Source: Actinopolyspora mortivallis DSM 44261 (GTDB taxonomy: Bacteria; Actinomycetota; Actinomycetes; Mycobacteriales; Pseudonocardiaceae). Taken from it: 64,000 nt of DNA. Below the pieces are notes generated by a model. That model was not told the origin of the DNA and did not search any database. It saw only the letters and a program-made list of their open reading frames with translations. The stretch is from NCBI RefSeq assembly GCF_000384035.1, contig NZ_KB913024.1, positions 1,914,870 to 1,978,869 on the forward strand. The letters run 5' to 3'. Below, piece by piece: positions 15,903 to 25,646 of this stretch; positions within the stretch are counted from its first letter, which is position 1; each line of letters starts with the position of its first letter. The position numbers and the translations under genes were made by a program.

Positions 15903-17471
15903 TCACCGGCCGGACCCGGCCGCGTCGACCAGCTGTGCCAGTTCGAGTCGTTTGATCTTGGTCGTCGCCGTCTGCGGCAGCTCCGCCTGACGCCACTGCA
16001 CGGGCTCGGCCATGCGGGGCAGGTCGGCCACCGCCTTCTGCCAGGCCTGCCGGTCCAACGGTCGATCGTCCCTGGTGCACACCACCGGCGTGGGTGGACC
16101 GTCCGAGGAGGGGATGACGATCACCTCGGTGAGTTCGTCCAGTCGGGAGAACAGACTGTCCTCCACCGACAGGGTGCTCCCGAAACCGGGGATCTCGTCC
16201 ACCTCCCGGTCCAGCAGATGCAGACACCCCCATCGGGTGCGGTAGCCGAGATCACCCATACGCCACCACGGCCCGTCGGTCTGGGCGGTGAAACGCTGGT
16301 GTTCTCCCAGGTAGGTACGGATCCGGCCGTCGCTGCGCACCTCGATGTAGCCGGGGGAGTGGCGGCTGGGTTTCGCCCCGTCCCGACTGACCACCCGCAC
16401 ACCGGTCATCCCCGGCACGGGCACCCCCACACACCGCCCGTCGGATCCCTGACCGTGCTTCCTGCCGTGGGCACGCAACACCACCGGTCCCACTTCGCTC
16501 TGCCCGTAGATCTGCCCGAACCGGGCGAACCACCGTCGCGAGGCCCCCAACAGCGTCCGCACCGTCCGTGGATGCAACGCGTCGAAGGTGCTGCTGAAGA
16601 ACTTCACGTTCACCAACGGTTCCCGCCGGTCCTCGGCCAGGGACTCCCACCGCATGTAGGAGTTCGGGTGAGCCTCCAGAATCCCCGGACGCAGGCGGGA
16701 GAACAGCTCGGCGACCCGCTCGGGCTCGGAGTCGACCAACACCGCCACGGGAAAACCCCGCAACAGCGAGATGGCCAAGGCGGTGAACAGACGCGAGTGC
16801 ACGAAGGACACGTGCATCGCCACCGTCTCCCGGCGGCGCATCAACGCCGTGGCCAGTGCCTGTGGCCGGTACCGTGCCTGCAGACTCCGGCCGGTGTGCA
16901 CCGCCAGCTTCGGCGTTCCGGTGGTGCCGGAGGTGTGGGTGATCAGCGTCGGATGCTGAGGGGCCGCGGTCACCGGCCGCACCCGCGGAGCACCGGAAAG
17001 CGTCCGCAACTCGGTGGCCCGCTCGTGACTGCCGGAGGTGAGCAACACGGTCGCGGCCACGGCGAACACCTCCTCCGGCAACGACTCGGCGAGCTTGGCC
17101 GCGTCGGTGACCAGGTAGGGACGCCCCACCCGCCGCAACAGTTCGAGGACCGTGTCCCCGTCGAGCTGGGGGGACAGCAGAACCGGCACCGCCCCGACCC
17201 GGGCCACCGAGCAGGCCAGCAGGGTGATGTCGAAGCCGTCGCCCTTGTGGACGACCACGTGGTCGTGCGGGCGCACCCCGGCCGCCCATAATCGCGCGGC
17301 GAAATCATCCACCACATCGGCCACATCAGGCAGTGTCATGCTCCGTCCCCGATGCGGGGAGATGTCCAGCTCGTGGTCCAGCACCACCGTGTTGGCCGGG
17401 TGCCGCGCCGCCGCCCGTTCGAAAAGCGTACCGAGTTCGATACCGCGGTTTCCGATGCGTTGTAACAACAT
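15903..17471 (-). CDS. AMP-dependent acyl/aryl ligase
   Basis: A 522-residue full-length ANL enzyme. The phosphate loop THTSGTTGTPKLAVHT, the GQIYGQSEVGP motif and the catalytic C-terminal lysine region ATTKIKRLEL are present. It activates a carboxylate as the adenylate, then probably forms a CoA or other thioester. ATG 17471 follows a GAGGTG site. It lies 24 bp after the SRPBCC gene and 17 bp before the monooxygenase. Members of this superfamily also act as ATP-dependent diazotases (CreM type) in diazo pathways, which is of interest beside a nitrate-reductase gene, but I cannot distinguish that function by eye. Confidence 0.82.
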   Translation of the reverse strand: MLLQRIGNRGIELGTLFERAAARHPANTVVLDHELDISPHRGRSMTLPDVADVVDDFAARLWAAGVRPHDHVVVHKGDGFDITLLACSVARVGAVPVLLSPQLDGDTVLELLRRVGRPYLVTDAAKLAESLPEEVFAVAATVLLTSGSHERATELRTLSGAPRVRPVTAAPQHPTLITHTSGTTGTPKLAVHTGRSLQARYRPQALATALMRRRETVAMHVSFVHSRLFTALAISLLRGFPVAVLVDSEPERVAELFSRLRPGILEAHPNSYMRWESLAEDRREPLVNVKFFSSTFDALHPRTVRTLLGASRRWFARFGQIYGQSEVGPVVLRAHGRKHGQGSDGRCVGVPVPGMTGVRVVSRDGAKPSRHSPGYIEVRSDGRIRTYLGEHQRFTAQTDGPWWRMGDLGYRTRWGCLHLLDREVDEIPGFGSTLSVEDSLFSRLDELTEVIVIPSSDGPPTPVVCTRDDRPLDRQAWQKAVADLPRMAEPVQWRQAELPQTATTKIKRLELAQLVDAAGSGR

Positions 17472-17495
17472 GTCGCACCTCGAGACGTTCTTTTT

Positions 17496-18041
17496 TCAGT
17501 TCCCGTTTTCGATGACGTCCTTCAGGCGCGCCACCGTGGCGGCCATGTCCGACTCGAGTTTCTCGCCCCACTCCACGAAGAACCGCCGCCTCTCCTCGGC
17601 GTCCATCTCCGAGGTGATCTTGCCGATTCCTTCGGTGGGACGTCCCATGCGGAAACGGTGTGTCAGCACCGAACCACCCTCCACGGGATCCACGCTGAAC
17701 TCCCAGACGCTGTCCTGGCGCCGTCCGAGGCTGTCCCGCATGGCCCAGGCGAACATCCGCCCACTACGGGCCTCGACCACCTCGGCCTCGGTGCTCCAGC
17801 GCCCCCGGACCACGGGAGCCCAGGAGACCACGTCCTCACGACGGTAGTTGTGACCACGGAAAACCGCCCCCACCGTGGCCGGATCGCCCGAGACCCACTC
17901 ACCGCCGGTGCACTCCTCACTCCACTGGTGGCTGCGGGGCAGGTCACTGAACACCGCATAGGCGACCTCCGGATCCACGGCGACGAAGTCGGAGGTCTCG
18001 ACACGAAACAGGAAGTCCTCGTTCGTTTCCTTTGTCGTCAT
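17496..18041 (-). CDS. SRPBCC (START-like) domain protein
   Basis: A 181-residue protein of the polyketide-cyclase/START fold, recognised from VDPEVAYAVFSDLPRSHQW near the N terminus and a terminal amphipathic helix (EKLESDMAATVARLKDVI). Members bind hydrophobic ligands or act as aromatase/cyclases. ATG 18041 (TTTGTCGTCATG context) fits the domain start better than the upstream start at 18077. It is the first gene of the seven-gene operon running down to 9872. The promoter presumably lies in the AT-richer 18042-18180 interval. Confidence 0.75.
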   Translation of the reverse strand: MTTKETNEDFLFRVETSDFVAVDPEVAYAVFSDLPRSHQWSEECTGGEWVSGDPATVGAVFRGHNYRREDVVSWAPVVRGRWSTEAEVVEARSGRMFAWAMRDSLGRRQDSVWEFSVDPVEGGSVLTHRFRMGRPTEGIGKITSEMDAEERRRFFVEWGEKLESDMAATVARLKDVIENGN

Positions 18042-18182
18042 GCCAAAATTCTGCGGAACAGAAACACGCCGACACAACGAACGGAAAAATGGTCAGTCAC
18101 GTTCGTCGAACGCCACGAAAAGAACGGTCCGGAACGGAAAAATATCCGAGCACCAGCGGGGGAGGGGAGAGGAGAAAGAAAC

Positions 18183-18214
18183 GGGGCGGGCCGGAGAGAA
18201 ACCGGCCCCGCCCC
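18183..18214 (-). terminator. Hairpin terminator after the FMN reductase gene
   Basis: A long GC stem with one bulged base (18183-18194 with 18202-18214) and loop AGAGAAA, followed on the - strand by a T-rich stretch. It separates the FMN reductase from the SRPBCC-led operon. Confidence 0.75.
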
Positions 18215-18233
18215 GATCACCACGTCACCGCGA

Positions 18234-18794
18234 TCACGCCGCCAGCCGCGTGATCCGGTCCCGCAACGTTGCCAGAAGCTCCCGCAGCAACGAGATCGCG
18301 GTCTCGTCGGTGAGATTACCCGCCTCGTCGAAACACTCGAACGCCCGCGGCACCATGACCTCGGGCGTGGCGACGACCTCCGAGGTCGTCCCCAGAAACA
18401 TCTGCCGCAACGCGAGCTGGGCCCGCACCGAGCCGAAGTTGCTCGGCGAGGCCCCGGCAACGGCGATCGGCTTGTCCACCAGCGCCGAATCCCCCGGAGG
18501 ACGGGTCATCCAGTCCAACGCGTTCTTCAACACCCCCGGAATCGAGGCGTTGTACTCCGGGGTCACGATCAGCAAACCGTCGGCCTCCAGCACACGCCGA
18601 CGCAGATCGAGCACGGACGAAGGCAGCCCGTCCCGTTCGAGGTCCTCGTTGAACAGCGGAATCCCGCCCAGACTCTCGTACAGCTCGATCGACACCCCCG
18701 CCGGAGCGAACTTCTGGGCCGCCGCGGCCAACGCCGTGTTGTACGAACCCGCCCGCAGGCTGCCCGACACGGCGAGGACTCTCACATCATCCAT
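18234..18794 (-). CDS. NAD(P)H-dependent FMN reductase
   Basis: A 186-residue flavodoxin-fold reductase. The FMN phosphate loop SGSLRAGSYN, PEYNASIPGVLKNALDW and the GAS/PSNFGS motif are characteristic. It reduces FMN or quinones with NAD(P)H and could supply reduced flavin to the neighbouring oxygenases. ATG 18794 starts the domain exactly. It lies 103 bp downstream of the KAS III gene on the same strand and is followed by its own terminator. Confidence 0.85.
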   Translation of the reverse strand: MDDVRVLAVSGSLRAGSYNTALAAAAQKFAPAGVSIELYESLGGIPLFNEDLERDGLPSSVLDLRRRVLEADGLLIVTPEYNASIPGVLKNALDWMTRPPGDSALVDKPIAVAGASPSNFGSVRAQLALRQMFLGTTSEVVATPEVMVPRAFECFDEAGNLTDETAISLLRELLATLRDRITRLAA

Positions 18795-18897
18795 AACACA
18801 CTACCTTCGAACCGCCTACACGGACGTCCTTGGCTGACATCCCCCCACAGGATCGACACTCGAGACACACACCACCAGCTACGAGGCACGGAATCCG

Positions 18898-19920
18898 TCA
18901 CCTCCCACCGACACTCCAGTCCACCAACACCAGCCCGAGGGACATGCCGCCCCCGAAACCGGCGAGCAACACGGTCTCCACCCCCTCGAACCCGCCCTGG
19001 CGGGCGCTGGCGTCCAAAGTGAGGGGAACGGAGGCGGCCCCGGTGTTACCGCACCGCCGCACCGTGGTGTGCATCCGCTCGGAACCGACACCGACCTTCT
19101 CCGCCAACTCCTCGAGCAGCCGGCCGTTCGCCTGATGCGGAACGAAATGCGTCCCCCGCGCTCCCCGCGGAAACCACTCCGACACGAAAGACCGGACAGC
19201 CGGAGCCACCCGCTCCGCCACGAAGGCACGCACGGCCCCTCCGTCCATGGTGAAACAGTGCGACCCCGCCTCCAACGACTCCACCGACGGCGGAATCCGC
19301 GACCCACCGGCGGGAACCCGGATGAGCTCACGCTGTTCACCGAAACTCGCCAACCGACTGGCGAACACCCCCCGTCCCGCGCTCGCTCCCATCACCACCG
19401 CCCCCGCGCCGTCCCCGAACAACACCGCCGTCCGCCGGTCGGTGGGATCCAGGATCGGCGAATACGTGTCCGCACCGACGACCACCGCATACCCCGACCC
19501 CGCCCGGATCATGCGCTCCGCGGCGACCAAAGCGAACACGAAACCACTGCACACGGCGTTGACGTCGAACGCGGGAGTCCCCGGCACCACACCCAGCTCC
19601 GCGGCGACCGCACAGGCGGTGGGAGGCTGCGGCGAGTCGGGAGTCGACGTCGCCACCACGACCAGCGACACCTCCGAAACCCCGATACCGGCATCGGCCA
19701 CCGCCGCCCGAGCCGCCTCCAGAGCCATGTCGGAGGTGGCCTGACCCGGCTCGACCCAACACCGACTCCGGATGGCGGTCTTGCGTTCGATCCACTCAGC
19801 CGAGACCCCGGCCGCGGCTCCCACCTCCTCGTTGGTGACCACACGCCGGGGAAGATACGAACCGGTACCGACAATCCCGACCGCCGCATCCGAGTCACCC
19901 GCGCCCGTAGGTGTGCGCAC
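18898..19920 (-). CDS. 3-oxoacyl-ACP synthase III (KAS III / FabH-like)
   Basis: A 340-residue thiolase-fold condensing enzyme. The catalytic cysteine is at about residue 124 in DVNAVCSGF, the histidine in VPHQANGRLL, and the asparagine in RCGNTGAASVP. It joins an acyl-CoA or other starter to malonyl-ACP. No ACP or other fatty-acid synthase genes are adjacent, and the ligase and flavoenzyme neighbours point to a tailoring or starter role rather than housekeeping FabH; this is inference. GTG 19920 is chosen because GAGGAGG lies 6 bp upstream; a TTG at 19926 is too close to that site. It is divergent from the recombinase gene. Confidence 0.82.
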   Translation of the reverse strand: MRTPTGAGDSDAAVGIVGTGSYLPRRVVTNEEVGAAAGVSAEWIERKTAIRSRCWVEPGQATSDMALEAARAAVADAGIGVSEVSLVVVATSTPDSPQPPTACAVAAELGVVPGTPAFDVNAVCSGFVFALVAAERMIRAGSGYAVVVGADTYSPILDPTDRRTAVLFGDGAGAVVMGASAGRGVFASRLASFGEQRELIRVPAGGSRIPPSVESLEAGSHCFTMDGGAVRAFVAERVAPAVRSFVSEWFPRGARGTHFVPHQANGRLLEELAEKVGVGSERMHTTVRRCGNTGAASVPLTLDASARQGGFEGVETVLLAGFGGGMSLGLVLVDWSVGGR

Positions 19921-20036
19921 CGCCAACCTCCTCGCGATCGACGCACCCGGCGGCCACCGCCGAACGGCACCGCACCGGTGCGATCCTCACCGAGGAACCT
20001 AGTCAGCCACCCACACCCGAAACCATCGGAGAAACC

Positions 20037-21143
20037 ATGGATTGTCACCTCACCCCCCAGACACCCAGCCACCCCACCGCCGCACCCGCGCACCCCGCCG
20101 AGACGGCCATCTCCGCCGAACTGCCCGCCGCCGTCCACGAAACCCTGCCGCCCACCGGACAGCGCTACAACCTCCGCGCCCTCACCGAGATGTGGGCCCG
20201 CGAACTGGTCGAACACGCCGAACGGGACGGACGCCACCCCCACACCGCCCGCTCCTACACCCACGCCGTCGCCCGCTGGCTGCACTTCTGCCTCCGTGAG
20301 AACATCGACCCCCTCCAGGCACGCCGCGCCGATGTGGACCACTGGATATCCGGACTGGACGTCGGCCCCTCCACCGTCCGCAGCCGCCTGGCCGGACTCA
20401 GCAGCTGGTACGGCTACCTCATCGACAACCAGGCCACCGACCACGACCCCGCCGCCCGGGTCAAACGCCCCCGACACGGCCACCGCACCAACGGATCGGA
20501 CACCGCCTGGCTCTCCGACGAGGAACTCAACGCGCTGCTGGCCGAAGCCACCCGCCGCGCCGAGAACGCCCCCACAGCGAACCTGGAAACCGCCGTCCGC
20601 GACGCCGCCATCCTGCGCGTACTGGTCACCACCGGCGTGCGCTCCGGCGCGGTCCGCCACGCGCGCCTGCCCGACGACCTCGGCACCCGCGGCGGACACC
20701 GTCTACTGCACTACCGCACCAAAGGCGGCGGACACTCGGCCAAACCCCTCGTCCCCTACGCGGCGGTCATGCTGGACAACTACCTACGACTCCGCGCCCA
20801 ACGCCAGGGACTCGACCCCACCCAACTGACCGGGCCCCTGTTCGCCGGAACCCCCTACCGCGGCAAACCGGGAGGACGTCCCCTGTCCCACAGCTACCTC
20901 GCCACCATGCTGCGCCGCACCGCCGAAGCCGCCGGCATCACCAACCCGGAACGACTCGTTCCCCACTCCACCCGCCACAGCGTGGCCACCTCACTCGGCA
21001 AACGCCGCTCCCTGGCCGAAGTGCAGACCTACCTCGACCACGCCGACCCCCGTACCACCCGCCTGTACCTACGGGTGGACGACAACCTCAACAACAGCCC
21101 CGCCTACACCATGGCCGGAATCATCCACGACCCCCAGGAGTGA
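20037..21143 (+). CDS. Tyrosine recombinase / integrase
   Basis: A 368-residue site-specific recombinase with an N-terminal SAM-like core-binding domain (SYTHAVARWLHFCLREN) and a C-terminal catalytic domain. All catalytic residues appear present: Arg in TTGVRSGA, Lys in RTKGGGHS, HSTRHS, His in LDHADPRTT and Tyr in TTRLYLR. It cuts and rejoins DNA through the tyrosine. ATG 20037 follows CGGAGA. No excisionase, no relaxase and no tRNA or direct-repeat attachment site is evident nearby. It marks the boundary between the specialised-metabolism segment and core genes. Confidence 0.85.
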   Translation: MDCHLTPQTPSHPTAAPAHPAETAISAELPAAVHETLPPTGQRYNLRALTEMWARELVEHAERDGRHPHTARSYTHAVARWLHFCLRENIDPLQARRADVDHWISGLDVGPSTVRSRLAGLSSWYGYLIDNQATDHDPAARVKRPRHGHRTNGSDTAWLSDEELNALLAEATRRAENAPTANLETAVRDAAILRVLVTTGVRSGAVRHARLPDDLGTRGGHRLLHYRTKGGGHSAKPLVPYAAVMLDNYLRLRAQRQGLDPTQLTGPLFAGTPYRGKPGGRPLSHSYLATMLRRTAEAAGITNPERLVPHSTRHSVATSLGKRRSLAEVQTYLDHADPRTTRLYLRVDDNLNNSPAYTMAGIIHDPQE

Positions 21144-21202
21144 CCCCAACACCGGGCAGAACCAGGACAGGGCAGGGGAGCGGCGGCCCCCACGCACTCG
21201 AC

Positions 21203-24200
21203 TCACAACAGCGTCAACTGCCGCTGCCGCCTGCGCCGATCCCGCCGCTCACTGCTGCGCACCGCCACGTCCCCCAACTCGGACAGAAACGGCGACAGCT
21301 CACGCCGCTCGGAGGAACCACGCCGCGCAGCCCCGGTCACGTACAGCCGCTGCCGCGCCCGCGTCATCCCCACGAAGAACAGCCTCCGCTCCTCGGTGTC
21401 GTCCTCCTCCCACTGACCCGGCCACCGCAACGGCACCAGACCGTCCTCGCACCCCACCAGAAACACCACCGGATACTCCAGCCCCTTGGCCGCGTGCAGC
21501 GTGAGCAACGAGACCGCATCGGCACGGGGATCCAGGGTGTCCACCTCGGCCCCCAGCAGCACCTCCCGCCGGAACCCCTCGACATCCGCACCGAAGCCGG
21601 TCGCCAACGGACGCAACAACTCCACGGCGGCGTGCACGGTCTCCGCCTCGTCGGGAACACGCGCGGCCAACCGCTCGGCCGCCCCACGCAGCCGTCGCAC
21701 CACCGAGCCCTCGTCCTCCGAGACACGCCCCAGCTCGGCCACCAGCGACTCCACCCCGGCCCGCGCCGACAACGGGTCGTGACTGCGTTTCTGCACCGGA
21801 AACCCCTGCCGAACCAACTCCTCACGCAGCACGTGCGACTGCGCGTCGGTGCGGTACACCACGGCGATGTCCCCGAAACCCACCGACCCCGTCTCGTGCC
21901 CCTCGGTACGCCCGCTGTCCAACGAATGGAAGGACGAACCCCCCAGAAGCTCGTCGATGGTACGAGCCACGAAACCGGCCTCGGCGTGCTCGTCCGCGGC
22001 CTGGTGCACCACGACCGGATGGGCCCGCACGTCCGCCACCGGACGCAACGTCCGGTCGGCCACCAGACTGCCCGGCCGCACGGCCCGCACCGCCCCCTCC
22101 ACGATGTGGCGTCCACTGCGGTAGTTCCGCGTCAGCTCCACCACGGGAGCTTGCGGATAGTCCCGCTCGAACCGCAGGAAAAACCCCACGTCAGCCCCAC
22201 GGAATCCGTAGATGGCCTGATCGGGGTCACCGATCACGGTCAGGTTCGCCCCCTCCGGAGCCAACAGCCGCAGCAACCGGTACTGCACCTCGTCGACGTC
22301 CTGGTACTCGTCCACGGTGATCCACCGGTACCGCTGCCGATACCACGAGGTCAGCTCGGCGTCGCCCTCCAACAACTCCACCGGCAGCACCAGCAGATCG
22401 TCGAAGTCGACCAACCCCTCGGCCCGCAACGCCTCCAGGTAACGCGGCACCAGCCGCCGCGTCTCCTCGGAGACCTCACCACCACGACGAGCGCGGGAGA
22501 TCTCGGAGGCCGTCCGAGAGGCGCCACGCTCGTCACCGGTCAACCGAGCCAGTATCCCGTTCCTGCGGGCGACATCAGCCACACCGAAATCGCTCGGCAG
22601 CCCCAAAGCCTCGTGATTGTCCCGCACCAGCTCCATACCCAGCGAATGGAACGTGGCCACGGTCACCCCGTGCCCGTCAGCGCCGACCAACGCCTCGATC
22701 CGCTGCCCCATCTCCACCGCGGCACGCCGCGTGAACGTGATCGCCAGGCACTCCCGCGCCGGCACCCCCCGCTCCCGAACCAGATGCGCGATGCGGTGTG
22801 TGACCGTCCGCGTCTTACCCGTCCCCGGACCGGCAACGATCATCAACGGTCCGGGCCCCGCCCCGGCCGCGGCACGCTGCTCGGAGTCGAGTCCGGCAAG
22901 CACCCCCTCCACACCGGCCTCGGCGGGCTCCTCCCGCGACTCGGCAGCGGAAACCCCCTCCCGACAGGACACCCCGAGCTCCGCATCCGACTCCGGCATC
23001 GACTCCGCACGCTTCGGGGCCACACTCCGTTGCTGGGCCTGCGTCGACATCGCCGACAGCACCGCGTCGTCGAATAACGACACCGCACCGCCGGAACGCA
23101 TCCGCGACAACTCACCGGGTTCGAAAACGCGGATCGTGCCGTACTCACCGTCGAAACCGGCCTGTCGATGCACCGCGCCGCTCCGCAGCCGCTGCACCGC
23201 CTCGGCCAGCAGAGGGTCCTCGCCCCGCAACGACTCCACCGGCACGTCCTCCAGGATCGACAGCTCGGGACCGTGCCTGGCGGTCAGCTCGCTGATCTCG
23301 CCGAACACCTTCTTACTCTTCGGGCCCACCCCACGGAGCTCGCCGACGATCTCCGGAAGCGGAATCAGATTCCGGAAACCGGCGGCGCCGGCGGGACGCA
23401 CTCCCACCTGCCGATCGGCCAACGCGTCCACCCGGTTGAGCACCCCCACCGTCAACGGCTTCCCGCACTCGGGGCAACGCTTGCCGTGCGCACGCGTGTC
23501 CCGCGGATCGAACCGCACCCCGCACTTGCGATGGCCGTCCAGGTGGTACTTCCCCTCCTCGGGGAAGAACTCCACAGTGCCCTCGACACCGTCGCCGGTC
23601 TCCAGCGCACGCCGCATGGCGAAGTAGTCCAACTCGGTGTCGAACACCGTCGCCTCCCGCGCCAGCATCGGAGGCGAATGCGCGTCGGAATGACTCACCA
23701 GCGTATAACCATCCAAACCGGACAGACGCCAGTTCATCTCGGGGTCACTGGACAACCCCGTCTCCAACGCGAACACGTGTCCGGCCAGATCCCGATAGCA
23801 CTCCTGCACGGAGTCGAAGCCGGCCTTGGACCCCAACACCGCGAACCAGGGCGTCCAGATGTGGGCCGGAACGAGATAGGAACCCTCACCGGACTCCAAC
23901 GTGACCTCCAACAGGTCACGCGAATCCAACCCCAGGATCGGACGCCCGTCGGAACCGAGATTGCCGATGGCACCGAGCCTACGACTGAACTCCTCGGCGG
24001 CCTCGAAATCCGGCACATAGCACAGATGATGCACCTTACGGGTGTAGTCACCGTACTTGTAGATGGTGGCGATCTCCACCGACAACATGAACCGCACCGG
24101 AGCACGACAACTCGCCGGCAACGTACGCTCCAGCGCCCGTTCGTACTCCGGACGCAACCGCAACAAACCCGGCTCGGCCGGCTCGAGAACCTCACGCAGA

Positions 24201-24352
24201 TGCGCACGCCAGGCCGGATGCGTGAAATCCCCCGTTCCCACCACGGTGATCCCCTTACGCCGGGCCCACCAGGCGAGATGCTCGATGTCACAGTCCTTGC
24301 TGCACGCACGGGAGTACTTGGAATGAATGTGCAGATCGGCGTAGAAGCGCAC
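21203..24352 (-). CDS. PHP-domain / UvrD-type helicase fusion
   Basis: A 1049-residue fusion. The N terminus (about residues 1-400) is a PHP-like phosphoesterase domain with DLHIHSKYSRA, SHSDAHSPP and a zinc-ribbon-like pair KCGVRF ... CPECGK. The C-terminal half is a superfamily 1 helicase: Walker A AGPGTGKTRT at about residue 510, VDEYQDVD at about 684, RNYRSG and LHAAKGLEYPVVFL. The role is probably ATP-driven DNA unwinding coupled to nucleic-acid processing. The UvrD part is compact, missing some accessory inserts of PcrA. GTG 24352 begins the PHP domain; the frame is open 29 codons further upstream. It is on the same strand as mdh, with a terminator between them. Confidence 0.85.
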   Translation of the reverse strand: MRFYADLHIHSKYSRACSKDCDIEHLAWWARRKGITVVGTGDFTHPAWRAHLREVLEPAEPGLLRLRPEYERALERTLPASCRAPVRFMLSVEIATIYKYGDYTRKVHHLCYVPDFEAAEEFSRRLGAIGNLGSDGRPILGLDSRDLLEVTLESGEGSYLVPAHIWTPWFAVLGSKAGFDSVQECYRDLAGHVFALETGLSSDPEMNWRLSGLDGYTLVSHSDAHSPPMLAREATVFDTELDYFAMRRALETGDGVEGTVEFFPEEGKYHLDGHRKCGVRFDPRDTRAHGKRCPECGKPLTVGVLNRVDALADRQVGVRPAGAAGFRNLIPLPEIVGELRGVGPKSKKVFGEISELTARHGPELSILEDVPVESLRGEDPLLAEAVQRLRSGAVHRQAGFDGEYGTIRVFEPGELSRMRSGGAVSLFDDAVLSAMSTQAQQRSVAPKRAESMPESDAELGVSCREGVSAAESREEPAEAGVEGVLAGLDSEQRAAAGAGPGPLMIVAGPGTGKTRTVTHRIAHLVRERGVPARECLAITFTRRAAVEMGQRIEALVGADGHGVTVATFHSLGMELVRDNHEALGLPSDFGVADVARRNGILARLTGDERGASRTASEISRARRGGEVSEETRRLVPRYLEALRAEGLVDFDDLLVLPVELLEGDAELTSWYRQRYRWITVDEYQDVDEVQYRLLRLLAPEGANLTVIGDPDQAIYGFRGADVGFFLRFERDYPQAPVVELTRNYRSGRHIVEGAVRAVRPGSLVADRTLRPVADVRAHPVVVHQAADEHAEAGFVARTIDELLGGSSFHSLDSGRTEGHETGSVGFGDIAVVYRTDAQSHVLREELVRQGFPVQKRSHDPLSARAGVESLVAELGRVSEDEGSVVRRLRGAAERLAARVPDEAETVHAAVELLRPLATGFGADVEGFRREVLLGAEVDTLDPRADAVSLLTLHAAKGLEYPVVFLVGCEDGLVPLRWPGQWEEDDTEERRLFFVGMTRARQRLYVTGAARRGSSERRELSPFLSELGDVAVRSSERRDRRRRQRQLTLL

Positions 24353-24420
24353 CCGTCGATCCTGCCAAACCCCACACCCCCCACGAACAACCACCCACAG
24401 TCGAAGCCCCCACACGACAA

Positions 24421-24453
24421 CGGGGTGGGACCGCACCAAACGGCCCCACCCCG
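24421..24453 (-). terminator. Hairpin terminator after mdh
   Basis: A 13-bp stem (24421-24433 with 24441-24453) including one G-U pair, with loop CACCAAA, 18 bp beyond the malate dehydrogenase stop. Confidence 0.75.
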
Positions 24454-24471
24454 CACGAACGAGTCACCGGC

Positions 24472-25578
<1,107 letters not shown>

Positions 25579-25646
25579 TCAGTCCCTGACGAACCCACCC
25601 ACCCGATCGTGTTTCGCCTCGCACACCGATCACGCAGAATGAACAC

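Noticed and set aside
20037-21143. Attachment site for the recombinase
   Set aside because: No tRNA 3' end and no matching direct repeat was found on either side, so no att site is claimed.
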